Below are positions 31,315 to 41,924 of a stretch of DNA of 64,000 nt, in pieces. The notes beneath the pieces are model-generated. The model made no database searches and had not been told where the DNA came from. It was given only the letters and a program-made list of their open reading frames with translations. The stretch's first letter is position 1. The number at the start of each line of letters is the position of its first letter. A program made the translations under genes and the position numbers. The DNA comes from Centrapalus pauciflorus (Eukaryota > Streptophyta > Magnoliopsida > Asterales > Asteraceae): contig JAANYP010003256.1 in assembly GCA_020465985.1 (NCBI GenBank), positions 605,001-669,000 of the forward strand, read 5' to 3'.

Positions 31315-31638
31315 TGATAAGGATCTTATTATCGAGCCCAATTCCTTAGATGAGCAGCCCAACAAACCCAGCAAATGGATTGTTTACAAAAGGAGGCCAC
31401 GTGTAGGGTAGTGATGGTAATGCAGTTAGTTATTTTGTTAAGGGGGAATCTAAATAAAGATATTAATAGGGAGGATAGTCATGTAGGGGGTTTTATCTTG
31501 TTAATTTACCAGAATTGTAATCGGCTCTTGAGAGCTTGGGCAGGAAGTCTCATATGGAGCTTCTCTGATTTTATCCTTTCAATCAAATTCCAATCATTCA
31601 GCCATTATTCATTCATTTTCATTTCATCGTTTTTAATA
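31315..31638 (+). repeat. 3' LTR of the Reina-like element
   Basis: Begins TGATAAGGATCTTATTA, about 96% identical to the left LTR, and ends at AATA before the CTTTA duplication. No polypurine tract stands out. Confidence 0.85.
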
Positions 31639-31742
31639 CTTTATTCTGACTAAGGCAAGGCTGGTGGTATATGAGGCGCACCAACACGCAACGCCTGGAA
31701 CTTGAGGCGCAGGTGGGTCTAGGCACGCCTAGCTTTTGCAGG

Positions 31743-31950
31743 ACTTTTTTCTTTTTAGAGTTGGTGTTTTTGAATTTAAAAAAGACAAGGATAAAAAAAA
31801 ACTCAAATCCTAGGTCTTCTGCATGTTTCTTAAGCCTTTTCCTTTCCAAAGTCACTTGGTTGGATTCTTGATTATTTGAGCTTTGGCACTGACGCGCACT
31901 ATTGATAAACAAACTATAAACTCATCCGGTTCTTCTCTTTCACATTTTGA
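31743..31950. other. Short intergenic stretch
   Basis: No gene seen; sequence leads into the leader of the next F-box pseudogene. Confidence 0.4.
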
Positions 31951-31981
31951 AAACCCTAGAAATTCATCTCCCAAAATAAAA

Positions 31982-33700
31982 ATGTTAGTACATACATGCC
32001 TTTTGAAATTCAAATGCAAATCATCCGAAGGATTCTTGTCAAATCAATGATTCAATGCAGATCCGTTATAAACTCATGGAGGTCTTTGATTGATAGCTCT
32101 CAGTTGGTTACGATGGCCACCATAGTCAGCAGTAATGTCTTAATTATTGTAAGGTACAAAGATAGAGTAGAATCCGAGTACAAATATGTTTCTGTTATAG
32201 ATTATAACACTTTTCCCCAACACAAGTTTTGCTCTCACCATTCCCCTGTGTGTTAAACAACTTGACAATTTACGACTAATCCCTACCTGTCAAGGCTTGT
32301 TGTGCGTGTACGGTTATTGTAAAGGGAAAGATGATTATTGTTCACAAGGTGGCTGTTATTTGGAATCCTTGTATTAGAAAATCGGTTGATGTTGTCGTTG
32401 CATGCGTGCAGGGAAGACTTTTAACTTGCCAAACCCGACAACGACAAGTGCATTTTTTCTCATCTAGTATAACCTCCCAATGTTTTCCCTTGTACTTTGT
32501 TTCAGCTCGGTAGTCACTACTTCTACAAACTTCGTATTCACTCAGTTTCTACTTCAAATGTAAGTCCATCGTTGATGAATTCTCCTATCACACACTCTCT
32601 TTGCACACCTTGCTGACTTGCTGTGAATCGTGTCGGTTCACTCTTCTTAATAAAAATTCAAATTCATTTGTGAGTGCATGATGGTTCAAAGCTCTTCTAA
32701 AATCAATCTCATTTGGAAATCTCGAGTTTAGTTTCACAAATGGATCTTTCTTGCTATATGAGTATGTTTTTCCTTCATAAGTCAATATTTCATCATTATC
32801 ATTATGAGTACTGAGATGACTATGATAACTTTCTTCACTTCAAAAACAATCAAACTCATCATCACCATGCAATCTAACAGTTATGTCATCTTGACCACTA
32901 TACAAAAAGAAAACTTCAAATCAATTTAAGAATTTACCAAGTTACTTACAATACAAATAGAAAACTTAAAATCATTTTGTAGTCACGTGCACGGTTTAGT
33001 TTGGCCGGTCTAATACAAGTGCGGGAGGGTAGTTAACGAATTATATCATTTGATTTGACTATTGATGAATTTGAACAAGTGCAGTAGTGCACCCACCACA
33101 TAATCTAGCACTCGAGTCTTCCTAAGGGATTAGGGAGTTGGCAGGTTAAGACTTTTACGTTGAGCTTGGGGTCATGAGAAGTCTATCTAGCAACCAGCCT
33201 TACGAATCAATTAATTTTACAATGCTCGAGCCGGCAGTGATAAATAGTTTTATTTATGGGCTTGGTTGGTTTTTGATGAGACTACTATACCTTAGATTAC
33301 AAGTATGATTTTGTCATTTGATTTGGTTAATGATGAATTTAGTGAAATTCTTCTGCCAGATATTCTAGCACGAAATCCACAAAATTCTTTGTCGTGCATC
33401 TTTAAGATAAGGGAGTCTCTTGCGATGATTGTCAACATTGATTACGACTATGAGGAAATATATGGTGTATAGAAGATGGAGTATGGTGTTTCAAGATCAT
33501 ATGTAAAGGAGTTCAACATTTACGTACGAGATCCATCATCAATAAAAAAAAAATGTGTCCACGGATTTAGGAAGATCGGCAAACCTATCTTGGAAGTGCA
33601 AGATCAAATCTTTTATGAACCAGTTTCATTAGCTGTTTATGATCCCAACTAAGAAGACATCAAAGATATTGGGATTTATGGAACTGATGAAAGAACATCA
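31982..33700 (+). pseudogene. F-box locus: one broken copy plus a 5'-truncated copy, with a transposase remnant between
   Basis: The shared leader lies at 31951-31968. After ATG 31982 a frameshift is needed to enter MPFEIQMQIIRRILVKSM, CRSVINSWRSLI, VRYKDRV and TFPQHKF. The frame stops at 32254-32256. LLCVYGYC and VAVIWNPCIRKSV follow in other frames. The gene is then interrupted at about 32410-33030. SFDLTIDEFEQV (about 33048-33090) matches LSFNLTNDEFE of the intact gene. After it, SWQVKTFTLS restarts an earlier part of the domain and a second DEFSEILLPDIL follows, so two copies of the family overlap here. Many stops and shifts rule out function. Confidence 0.82.
32560..32890 (-). pseudogene. 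MuDR-type transposase N-terminal fragment
   Basis: On the minus strand YEGKTYSYSKKDPFVKLNSRF, followed by PNEIDFRRALNHHAL and NEFEFLL, then in a shifted frame KSEPTRFTA, resembles the N-terminal region of plant Mutator-like transposases. Only about 110 residues' worth remains, with at least one frameshift. It sits within the broken F-box locus and is the only transposase sequence of this class seen in the window. Confidence 0.65.
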
Positions 33701-33988
33701 AATATAAAACTTTAGGTTTTATTTTTTTCTTAGATTGTGGTTTTGAATTTTAGATTTTGTTAGATTTGAAATTGAACAACTCCAAAAAAAAGTTAAGTTT
33801 TTAAACTTCTCATCATACTTCTTCACCAGATTCCTGGAGAATTGGGATATGAAAGCTTTAAGGGAGATGTTCTTGAAGCATGGAAGAGTTTTGTATCTTT
33901 ATGTAGCAGAAAAAAGGATGGTAAAGGGTACAAGGTTTAGATTCGCTTGTTTCAAATGTTTTTAACCTTTTAACAGTAAACTTAGATT
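33701..33988. other. Intergenic DNA
   Basis: AT-rich with no gene or repeat structure recognised. Confidence 0.4.
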
Positions 33989-34074
33989 TACTTCTTGATG
34001 GAATCATTAAGAGGTCATTTTATCTTTAAATGACTTCTTAATGATTCCATTGAGAATTAAACAAACAACCCTAT
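33989..34074. mobile_element. Decayed Tourist-type MITE
   Basis: GGAATCATTAAGAGGTCATTTT pairs with the inverse AATGACTTCTTAATGATTCC, and the right end resembles AAACAAACAACCC. It is a diverged relative of the MITE at 8254-8350. Confidence 0.6.
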
Positions 34075-34229
34075 AATCATGTTCGGGCCTGGTGGATGAT
34101 GCTGTTGAACATGCTGATGTTGTTGAGCCACTTAAAGAACAACATGCTGAGAAACCTGCTAATGAATGATGATGAATCCTGACAAATTTCTTTTCGGGAC
34201 CTATGAAGCACATGGGTGCATTAAACCTA

Positions 34230-34707
34230 GGGATAATTACTAAAATAACCAAAAATCACACCCCATTATCAAGTTTTAACCAAATAATATCAATCTAACC
34301 AAAATAGTCACACTTTACGTTACCACATTTACGTGATAGCCATCATTTACGTGATTTGTACCTTTTATTAATATTTTAATGCATTACGTTACGAAAGGTG
34401 TTTGGTAACGTAAAGTAATGGTACTTTACGTTACCAAAATGTGTTTACCATGAAATGACAAGCCACCTACTTTTTATTGGAAATGAGCAACATTTAAATT
34501 TGGTAACGTAAAGTACCACTACTTTACGTTACTAATTACCTTTTGTAACGTAATGCGTTAAAATATTAATAAAAGGTACAGATCACGCAAATAATGGCTA
34601 TCACGTAAATGTGGTAACGTAAAGTGTGGCTATTTTGGTTAGATTGATATTATTTGGCTAAAACTTGATAACGGGGTGTGATTTTTGGCTATTTTAGTAA
34701 TTTTCCC
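34230..34707. mobile_element. Foldback Mutator-type MITE, 478 bp
   Basis: GGGATAATTACTAAAATA at the left is inverted at the right end as TATTTTAGTAATTTTCCC. Long arms pair (for example CACTTTACGTTACCACATTT with its inverse near 34613). A perfect 9-bp duplication TTAAACCTA flanks it (34221-34229 and 34708-34716). TTTACGTTAC and GTAACGTAAAG recur about eight times inside. Confidence 0.92.
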
Positions 34708-34716
34708 TTAAACCTA

Positions 34717-35410
34717 TGTCTGTTGAAATATTCATGGGTGCTTAAACCTTTGCCTCTTGAAATAATGAACTTTTAAGCCCTTGATTTTACTTAAATCATT
34801 CATTACAGAGGGCATTATTATTCTAATGTTAGGTTACCACCTCAAATCACTTAACACTTGCACCCTCCATAACATATAAACATAATTCAACCTGAAATCG
34901 CCTAAACACTTGGAATTCAATTGGAAAACAAACATGCTTTCACATGGATTATCAACAAAAAGAAATTATTAGAATCGTCAACTCTAGAAACAATAAAACT
35001 AGGAATCAAAAAGGAAAGAAACGAAAGAAAGATACCTGAAAATTGGTGCAGTTTAACCTTGTTTTGCATAATTTATGAACCTTGTAACAGAACCAACAAG
35101 ATACCATAAATTATGAACCTTGATCTGGCCATTAAAGCCACAGGCTGCAGCATTGTGAATCCAGAATGTTGATGGAAGAATATAGCTAAATGTAATTTTC
35201 CACCAAGAATATTTGATCCAACCCTTAACTGCATCGCACATTCTCACCTAATAAGTAGTTACAAATTAACAACTAATACTCCAAAGTCAGTTAATTCCGA
35301 GATAGAGAAATCACATGAATTTGTCGATTAAAACATATTGACAAATGGGTAAGAAAAAAATGACATACAATCATGGTAAAGTCCATGATCCACCCACAAA
35401 TATACATTTC
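34717..35410. other. Intergenic DNA
   Basis: No supported gene. A 64-codon open frame on the minus strand (35247-35053) has no recognisable domain. AAGGTTCATAATTTATG is repeated imperfectly on the minus strand. Confidence 0.4.
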
Positions 35411-35809
35411 ATCACATTGACACTTAATTTTTTTTTTTTTAATAGCAGATGTTAGCGGTTAGTTATTAGCACCATAGTTAGCCACCTTGAGGGTGAGGAC
35501 CAAACCCCGTAACTCCACCTAAGAAGAAATGCCCTTGGCAAGGCTCGAACTTGAGACCTTAACCAAGAGGAACCCTTCCCACCTTTGGTGGTGGCCACTT
35601 GATCTATGTCAAGTGGTTATCACATTGACACTATAGTTATTAGCACCATTGTTAGACACCTTGAAGGTGAGGACCAAACCTCACACCTCCACCTAAGGAG
35701 AAACGTACTTGGCAAGACTCGAACTTGAAACCTTAATCAAGAAGAACTCCCTCCCATCTTTGATGGTGGCCACTTGATCTATGTCAAGTGGTTATCACAT
35801 TGACACTTA
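35411..35809 (-). mobile_element. Tandem pair of tRNA-derived SINEs with 16-bp TSD
   Basis: Two similar units (about 35442-35618 and 35633-35793) lie head to tail on the minus strand. Each has an A-box-like TAGATCAAGTGGC (35606-35594 and 35781-35769) and a B-box-like sequence around GTTCGAGCC (35551-35542) or GTTCGAGTC (about 35725-35716). The left unit ends in a poly-A tail (poly-T on the plus strand at about 35428-35440). The whole is flanked by a perfect 16-bp duplication ATCACATTGACACTTA (35411-35426 and 35794-35809), and most of that sequence also occurs at the junction (35619-35632). Polymerase III boxes, an A tail and a long TSD are the SINE signature. Confidence 0.82.
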
Positions 35810-36230
35810 TGAAACAGCCATTACTTAAAAGTGAAAACAAAATACCAGTGTGCCCAAATCAACCTAAAAACCATGGGATTAAATCCAACTCTAAACACAA
35901 ACAATATCAGTCTCTTCTGTTAAAAAAAAGTCTCTATCTTGATCTGATGCCACAGACTCAAAAAGAATCTTCCAAATGAAAATATTAAATCTCTGTATTT
36001 AGTATAAACAACAGTAGAGCGTAATCAAAGAACAAGGGTTACGTAGATCTCAAGATATATAAAAATGGCATCAGTTTCAACTGATTCATCACATATATCA
36101 TTCAGATCTAATTCCATCACAGCTGAAAACAATTAATTGATGCTTACCGGCTTAATTAGAGCTATAAATGTCACACAAAAGAACCATCGATCTGCTTGTA
36201 GTTATATTACAAACTTCCACCATTCTGCGA
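35810..36230. other. Intergenic DNA
   Basis: Nothing beyond short open frames without domains. Confidence 0.4.
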
Positions 36231-36300
36231 AATCATTTATTCAGTTCAGATCCGTCTCAACAGCGTGGAACTTATTGATTCATAGATCTCAGATCTTGAT
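36231..36300 (+). pseudogene. F-box fragment
   Basis: Reads KSFIQFRSVSTAWNLLIHRS then a stop, clearly matching PLIQFRSVSKTWRCLIDSHR of the intact gene at 23806. About 23 codons survive and no F-box-associated domain follows. It shows a fourth family copy once stood here. Confidence 0.75.
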
Positions 36301-36561
36301 TTAACAAGACAAACACAATAAACTGGATCTATCGATCGAAAGCTTCCATGATTTTGAGACTGGATATGAATTGAATCAATGAGTTTACAGGAATCATATT
36401 GATGATTTCTCCTTGGATTGTGAAAACGCAAGTAGTCTGAATTTCTTTTGATTTTGGGAGTTGAATTGAGATATGAGTTTCTGGGGATTTTATAACCGGA
36501 GAGCCTCATAAGTCGTAGCGTCATAACTTATTTTTACACATACCAATGTCTAAAAATTATT
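36301..36561. other. Intergenic DNA
   Basis: No gene supported; a 92-codon minus-strand frame (36524-36246) overlaps the F-box fragment in antisense and has no domain. Confidence 0.4.
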
Positions 36562-37661
36562 GGGTTATTATCGGAAAAACTATCTGAAATTTTATTGTTT
36601 TTTCGATTTAACCACTCAATTCTTTTTCCAACAGATCAAAACACTAACATTTTCATTTTTTTTGTTTGACAAATCTACTTGTGATAACGCACGTGATCTC
36701 GTGACGTAATATTTTTTATCATTGAAAACACCACTGGAACTTTCAAGATTTTTTTGGTTTGACCACCATTCACTTAACTAAAAATTAACGATAACTCAAT
36801 GAAATCAAATATATATTTCATATTTTTATCAATTACATTAATATATCAAATGAAAATCATTTCAATTTTATTTTTAAGTTTTTTCAAGATTATATAAAAA
36901 CAAAAAAATAAACCCAATTTAAGTTTCAAAATTGCTTATGAAATTTTATAATAAAATTTTAGTTTTAAATTTTCTGTTATTATTTATTTTTTAAAAATTT
37001 ATTTAATTATATTATTATTTAAAACATTCAAACCCTAACAAAGAACAGGAAAAATAAATCAAACTCAAATCAAATGGATTTCAACATGTGAAAATTGAAT
37101 AAATAAATACCAATTTAAACATTACTTGATAGGTTTCTTATTTGAAACTATAATCAGTTAACATAATTGTCAACAAACTTGATGAACACTACAAAACCTT
37201 AGAGAATCAAATTGATTGAAGTCTGTTTGGGTTAACACAATGATAATGAAAAATTGATGAAGTAGAAGATGATGACGATGAAGAAGGAGAAGAGATCAAT
37301 GAAACATCGTTGGTGATAAAAGCAATATGATGATGAAGAAAGAGATAAACAGTTTTCTGAACATCAAATTAAGTTAGAGATTAGATCACGAAAAACTAAT
37401 AGAGTGGTTAAAGAAAAAGAATTATGAAAGTTCGAATGATTTTTCTGATAATAACTCTAATTCATTTATATATATAAACAACAAATGACCAGTCAAACAG
37501 GTTACCGGTCAAAAATAAATGGTTAAACCAATAAATTTGAAAGTATATTGATTAAACTAATAGAAAATAAAAAGTGTAGTGTTTTGATCGTTGGAAAAAA
37601 AAAATTGAATGGTTAAACCGAAAAATCATAAAAGTTGGGATGATTTTCTCGATAATGACCC
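36562..37661. mobile_element. Non-autonomous Mutator-like element, 1.1 kb
   Basis: About 90 bp at each end are inverted copies: GGGTTATTATCGG, then TTCGATTTAACCACTCAATT, against AATTGAATGGTTAAACCGAA, then GATAATGACCC. A perfect 9-bp duplication AAAATTATT lies at 36553-36561 and 37662-37670. The interior (about 36,700-37,560) includes GATGATGA-rich sequence, but no transposase frame. Confidence 0.88.
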
Positions 37662-37670
37662 AAAATTATT

Positions 37671-38047
37671 TCTATCGAAATAAATTAATTTTTTATTGAT
37701 TCATCATAGTTTTATTTTTTATTTATTTTAATTTTTATATATTGATATTCATTTTTAGATACTTGTCGGAATACGAGAACGACAAGAATAATATAATATT
37801 ATGGTTTTTATTGGTAAGCGTGGTGGCATGTAAGTGTGATATTACGAGTTTGAAATCTGCTGAAGACAAGTTTAGATTTAGGTGCTATAATTAAGTTCTA
37901 AAGTTTCCTCTTAGTTTGCCATTGAAAGATAAAAAAAAAATGCCGGTCTATTTTTTATTTTGACATGCTTTAAATTCATACAAAAAATCTTGGCTTCTTC
38001 CCTATAATAAAACAAAAGCATCAGGGCGTAACGTGGTTGATTTTATT
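37671..38047. other. Intergenic DNA
   Basis: AT-rich; nothing recognised. Confidence 0.4.
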
Positions 38048-38339
38048 GGGCAACGTTAAATATACACCCCCTAAGTTACTAATCGTACACCCTCACTAAT
38101 TAATTAATTAAATATTTCTTAATGACGTTAATCATTTCTTAATAATTATGTGATTTGATTAATGTCAAATCAACTTTCTTTTTTTATTTTTTATTTGATG
38201 GGACCCACTAGATTATAGAAGGTGACTACACGAGTCTGGAAAACTCCCTCAATTTTTTTGGTTCCGGTTTTGCACCAGCTGACCGTTGGATGCGGATGCG
38301 CTGACACTTGTATATTGATCTCCAACAAGTATAACTGCA

Positions 38340-39109
38340 CAGTGTCGGTCCTATCAATTTTTAGGCCCGATGCATATACTTAAAATGGTCTTCTATATAT
38401 AAGCAATATTCGTATAAAAAAGTTACAATTAAATAATATTGATTTTGTTGCACTATGTCAATGTCATGTCTTTAGAAACTTTACAATCTGTCATTTTGTA
38501 TTGGTTTCACGGTGCTTCTCTAAATTTTTCCACAATCCAAAAAAACCGCAAAAAAAAAAAAATTAGTATTAACATCGTTGGATTATAAATTGGGTAAAAA
38601 TTTGCATACAATATTAAATTATATTTTTATCAGTAAATTGAAAAAAAAAGAAGGTTAAGTCAAAAATAAATAACATCTCAAGAAATAAATACATATCTTA
38701 TTAGTATTTTTAATAATCGTATAATAAATAACATAAATCACGTGATAAACAAAAATAAAAAATCAAACTAATTGAAAAACAAAAGTATGAATATTGAATT
38801 TGATGGATTGTATATTGATATAAAACAAATAGACGATATCTGTTGATGAAAATCCAAGTGATAGTAATGAGATATAAATAAATTAAAAATGTACACAATG
38901 GGAATCAAACCCATGTCATTAAAGTTCCAATGTGAGATGACTCCCCAGCTGAACCAACACATTTTCTATGATTTTTATCGCGCAAAACACATATAACCTT
39001 AATACTAGACTCCTAGACTATATTAACAATTTTTTGGGCCCCTTAGAGAGTTAGAGTGAATCGGACCCTGGGCGGTGGCCCAGGTGGACCAGGCCGAGGG
39101 CCGGCCCTA
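38340..39109. mobile_element. Non-autonomous hAT element, 770 bp
   Basis: The ends CAGTGTCGGTCC and (inverted) TAGGGCCGGCCC are hAT-like. A perfect 8-bp duplication TAACTGCA (38332-38339 and 39110-39117) is the size made by hAT transposases. No transposase is encoded; the interior is AT-rich and contains a tRNA-like segment at 38899-38956. Confidence 0.85.
38899..38956 (-). repeat. tRNA-like SINE head or tRNA pseudogene
   Basis: On the minus strand TGGTTCAGCTGGGG (38956-38943) resembles a polymerase III A box, and GGGTTTGATTCCC (38912-38900) a B box, spaced as in a tRNA. No full cloverleaf could be drawn with confidence and no A tail was assigned, so a tRNA-derived SINE fragment is the likeliest reading. 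Confidence 0.5.
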
Positions 39110-39724
39110 TAACTGCATTGTTAATTATTTATCAAATGAAGGCTGCAAGACATCTTTTCCACTTTCGACAAACCCACATTCGACTGATGAAAATCAATCC
39201 ATAACAATTGCACATGTGCAATGAAATCATTTTATAAAGGTTGATTTGGAAGAATGTCATCCAACGTCTGATCTTTCTAGATTTAACAAGCTTTCCAAAA
39301 AAAAAAACAGACGAAAAAAAAGTCGATGTGTTGAAATGTACAAAGATCGGAACTCGCTTATAAACAACTCAGTTGTAATATTGATCTTAATGTTGTAAAC
39401 TTGGAGTTATAATGCACACCAGTTTATTATTACTGAAGTATATTATGTAATACTGTCAAATAGGTCTATTTTTTAAAAAAATATTATGTTACAAATAAAC
39501 GTCTCCATGTGTGTTTGTGTGTGTCTATATATTGATGTGACAATAGAGGTGTACGTTTAGTAATTTATGGGTCCCACATCAAATAAAAAATAAAAAAAGA
39601 AAGTTGATTTGACATCAATCAAATCACCTAATTATTAAGGAATGATTAATATAATTAAGGAATAATTAAGTAGTGGGGAGATATACGGTTCTTAACTTAT
39701 GGGGTTGTACATTTAACATTGCCC

Positions 39725-40223
39725 GTTTTATATAATTCGTCTTGGGTTCAACTTTCAAGGCATATATTTTATTTATTGATTTATTTTTGTTTTCTTATAT
39801 AAGTTAATAAAAAATGATTATCTACTTTAATTTATTTTAATATTTCATTTTTTTAAAGCGTTGTTTGTGACAAAATATAAAAAATATTAAAGATAACATA
39901 TACGTGAATCAACGTATTATTTCGTGATTCGACGACTCATTAAGTCAAAGTCAGAATGATTATTTTGTCTTTCATTCAACATTTTTTTGTTGAATCATGA
40001 TATAACACGTTGATACAACATATATGTTAATTTGATTTAACATTTCTCACGAATATTTGATTTCTCATAACATCTCAGTATGTGTGTGTGTGTGTGTGTG
40101 GGGGGGGGGGGGGGGTTCCATTTTTTCTTCTTTTTTGTATAATCTCTCTTGATCTTTCTTACTCGTCTCCATTATCTCTCTGCCACCATACGACTAGCCT
40201 CCCATCAAAAATCACTATTAAAA
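39725..40223. other. Intergenic DNA with (TG)n and a 16-base G run
   Basis: (TG)10 at 40081-40100 passes into sixteen consecutive G (40100-40115). No gene is seen. The G run may be real or of uncertain length, since homopolymers are error-prone. Confidence 0.6.
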
Positions 40224-40704
40224 AGTATGTTTGGTACAACTAGTTGTAGCTGATGGAGTTACGAACTAGAGGTTTTAGAAGCTAAAGTTTTTGAAAGTTA
40301 TAGATTTTTGAAGTAGCTGAAACTTTTTAGTTTTTTCAAAAAATTTTGGTAAAAGCAACTATAGCTTTTAATATTATATAACATAAATATTAATTAAAAG
40401 TTTTAGTTTAAAATTACTAGGTGAGTAAAGAGTTATTTTTATTCGACGAAAAGTCCAAGCTCCCTTTTTTCAAAGAGAATTTTTAGAAAACTATTAGGTG
40501 GTGTTTGGTTCGCTGGACTCTGATTGAATTGGAGGGGATATAAATCCGATTGCAGTCAATTCATGTGTTTAATTCAACTATTGAATGAAATTGGATTCCT
40601 TCAAAGTTTGAAATATTCCAATAAATAAAGGAAAATATCATTCTTTCACACTATGAATTGAATTCAACTCATTTCAAAAAGAAAAATTGTTGATTACAAA
40701 AATA
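40224..40704. repeat. MITE remnants
   Basis: TATGTTTGGTACAACTAG (about 40226) and GGTGGTGTTTGGTTCGCTGG (about 40499) are typical starts of small TIR elements. Their other ends were not identified. Confidence 0.4.
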
Positions 40705-40855
40705 ACCCTAACCTAAAACATCATCACTCCCTACCCAAACCACCCCACCCTATCCACCTTACCCACACTTACCCTTACGCTCTCCTTACCCTACCTAAAC
40801 CACCCCACTCTCCCCACCCACCCCACATCTAGCCCAACCACCCTACCCTACAAAC
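40705..40855. repeat. C-rich tract, strongly strand-asymmetric
   Basis: About 145 bp made of CCCTACC, CCACCCCACC and CCTTACCC blocks with very few G. The complementary strand has many GGG and GGGG runs. No function is evident. Confidence 0.85.
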
Positions 40856-41161
40856 TAGGGGTGAGCTCGGTACCGTACCGAACCGAACCGGTACCGATAC
40901 CGAAAATACCGAAACCGAATTATTAGTTTTGGAAGAACCGAATACCGAACCGTATAATTTTATATGGTGCCGGTTCGGTCCCGAATACCGAATTTTAGCT
41001 AATTACCGAACCGAATACCGAACCGAAAGTACCGAATACCGAATTTTAGCTAATTTAAAAACCGAATACCGAACCGAATATATTAATTCGGTACCGGTCG
41101 GTACCGGTACCGGTTCGGTACCGGTTCGGGTTCGGGAAATGGTACCCGTCGCTCACCCCTA
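40856..41161. mobile_element. hAT-type MITE filled with GGTACCGAA repeats, 306 bp
   Basis: TAGGGGTGAGC at the left is inverted at the right as GCTCACCCCTA, and a perfect 8-bp duplication CTACAAAC flanks it (40848-40855 and 41162-41169). Nearly all of the interior consists of CCGAATACCGAA and GGTACCGG motifs on both strands. Confidence 0.88.
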
Positions 41162-41169
41162 CTACAAAC

Positions 41170-41920
41170 GTATGGTGATTACGTGATAACTTATGTGGAT
41201 GACTTTTAGTGTCTCACACCGTCCAGTCATCAATGATTGCTATTATGTAGTAATTGTTTGGAGTACAATGCTTTAATAATAAAATGTCAGTTTATATGAT
41301 GCTATTTTTTAAATAAAAATTTTAGTAGTTTGTTGCAATAAATAAATTACATCCAGTTCCTTGCTATTTTATGCAAAAATCACTATATATGATAAAATGA
41401 TTAAAATGAGAAAAAATGTGTTAATTTCAGGAGTTCGAGTTCCACTGTAAACAAAAAGTGTAGATTTATAAGTACGATTCAGAGAGTATGTGCGTTATAT
41501 CGTTCAAAAAATGAGAAAAAAATGTTTAATGACTAAACTGAACTTTTTTAATAGTTTAGTGGCTAAAATATATATTTTAATAGTTTTGTGACTTGAATAA
41601 AACAGATCTCATAATTAGATGATCAAAATAAAACATCAAATTTGTACACATTGCATCCACATAATCCAAAATGTCATGTAAGTGACACATCAACATATTG
41701 ACCAATTTGACTACTCATTTTTTCCTAGTATAACCGGTCAATAAAGTTTAATGACTAAATGTATACAAAAAATAATTTAATAAATAATTGGACATTTAAA
41801 TATGCAATAACCGTAATTTCAATTTCAATTTCAATTCCTTCAAAATCATCTCATGATCAAAAAGGGATCTAAAATTAGATGATATGTTTCTCTGTTGCAG
41901 ATTACATGTTTGTGACATTC
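41170..41920. other. AT-rich intergenic DNA with decayed repeat
   Basis: Bases about 41516-41800 carry AATGACTAAACTG and TAGTTTAGTGGCTAAA motifs like those inside the MITE at 2784-3113, so a decayed relative is likely. No borders can be set. Confidence 0.4.
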
Positions 41921-41924
41921 ATGT

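Larger units (their letters stand above)
26621..31638 (+). mobile_element. Ty3/gypsy chromovirus with short LTRs (Reina-like), 5.0 kb, decayed
   Basis: LTRs of about 323 bp (26621-26943 and 31315-31638) are flanked by a 5-bp duplication CTTTA (26616-26620 and 31639-31643). Gag, protease, reverse transcriptase, RNase H, integrase and a chromodomain-like end follow in Ty3/gypsy order on the plus strand. Small size, short LTRs and the chromodomain suggest the Reina clade; the clade call is inference. The LTRs differ at roughly 4% of sites, and the coding region has many frame breaks, so it is old and inactive. Confidence 0.9.
26568..31742. repeat. Dispersed GCGCCTAGGC-type repeat split by a retrotransposon
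   Basis: AAAAGCGTGCCTAGGCACTG (from about 26571) and the rough inverse of it, GGGTCTAGGCACGCCTAGCTTTT (ending about 31737), lie outside the LTR element at 26621-31638 and belong together once it is removed. They look like the two ends of a small inverted-repeat element. No TSD was established. Confidence 0.45.
38048..39724. mobile_element. Long-TIR DNA element (Mutator-like), with a hAT element nested in it
   Basis: About 180 bp at the left (GGGCAACGTTAAATATACACC ... GATGGGACCCA) recur inverted at the right (TGGGTCCCACATC ... ending GTACATTTAACATTGCCC). Shared inner text includes TGTCAAATCAACTTTCTTT. Long inverted ends starting GGG fit a Mutator-like element, but no clean 9-bp TSD was found (GATTTTATT left, GTTTTATAT right). 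The hAT at 38340-39109 interrupts it. Confidence 0.7.

Noticed and set aside
35053..35247. Possible spliced minus-strand gene
   Set aside because: The 64-codon frame contains a repeated phrase and no domain; donor and acceptor candidates could not be chained into a consistent model.
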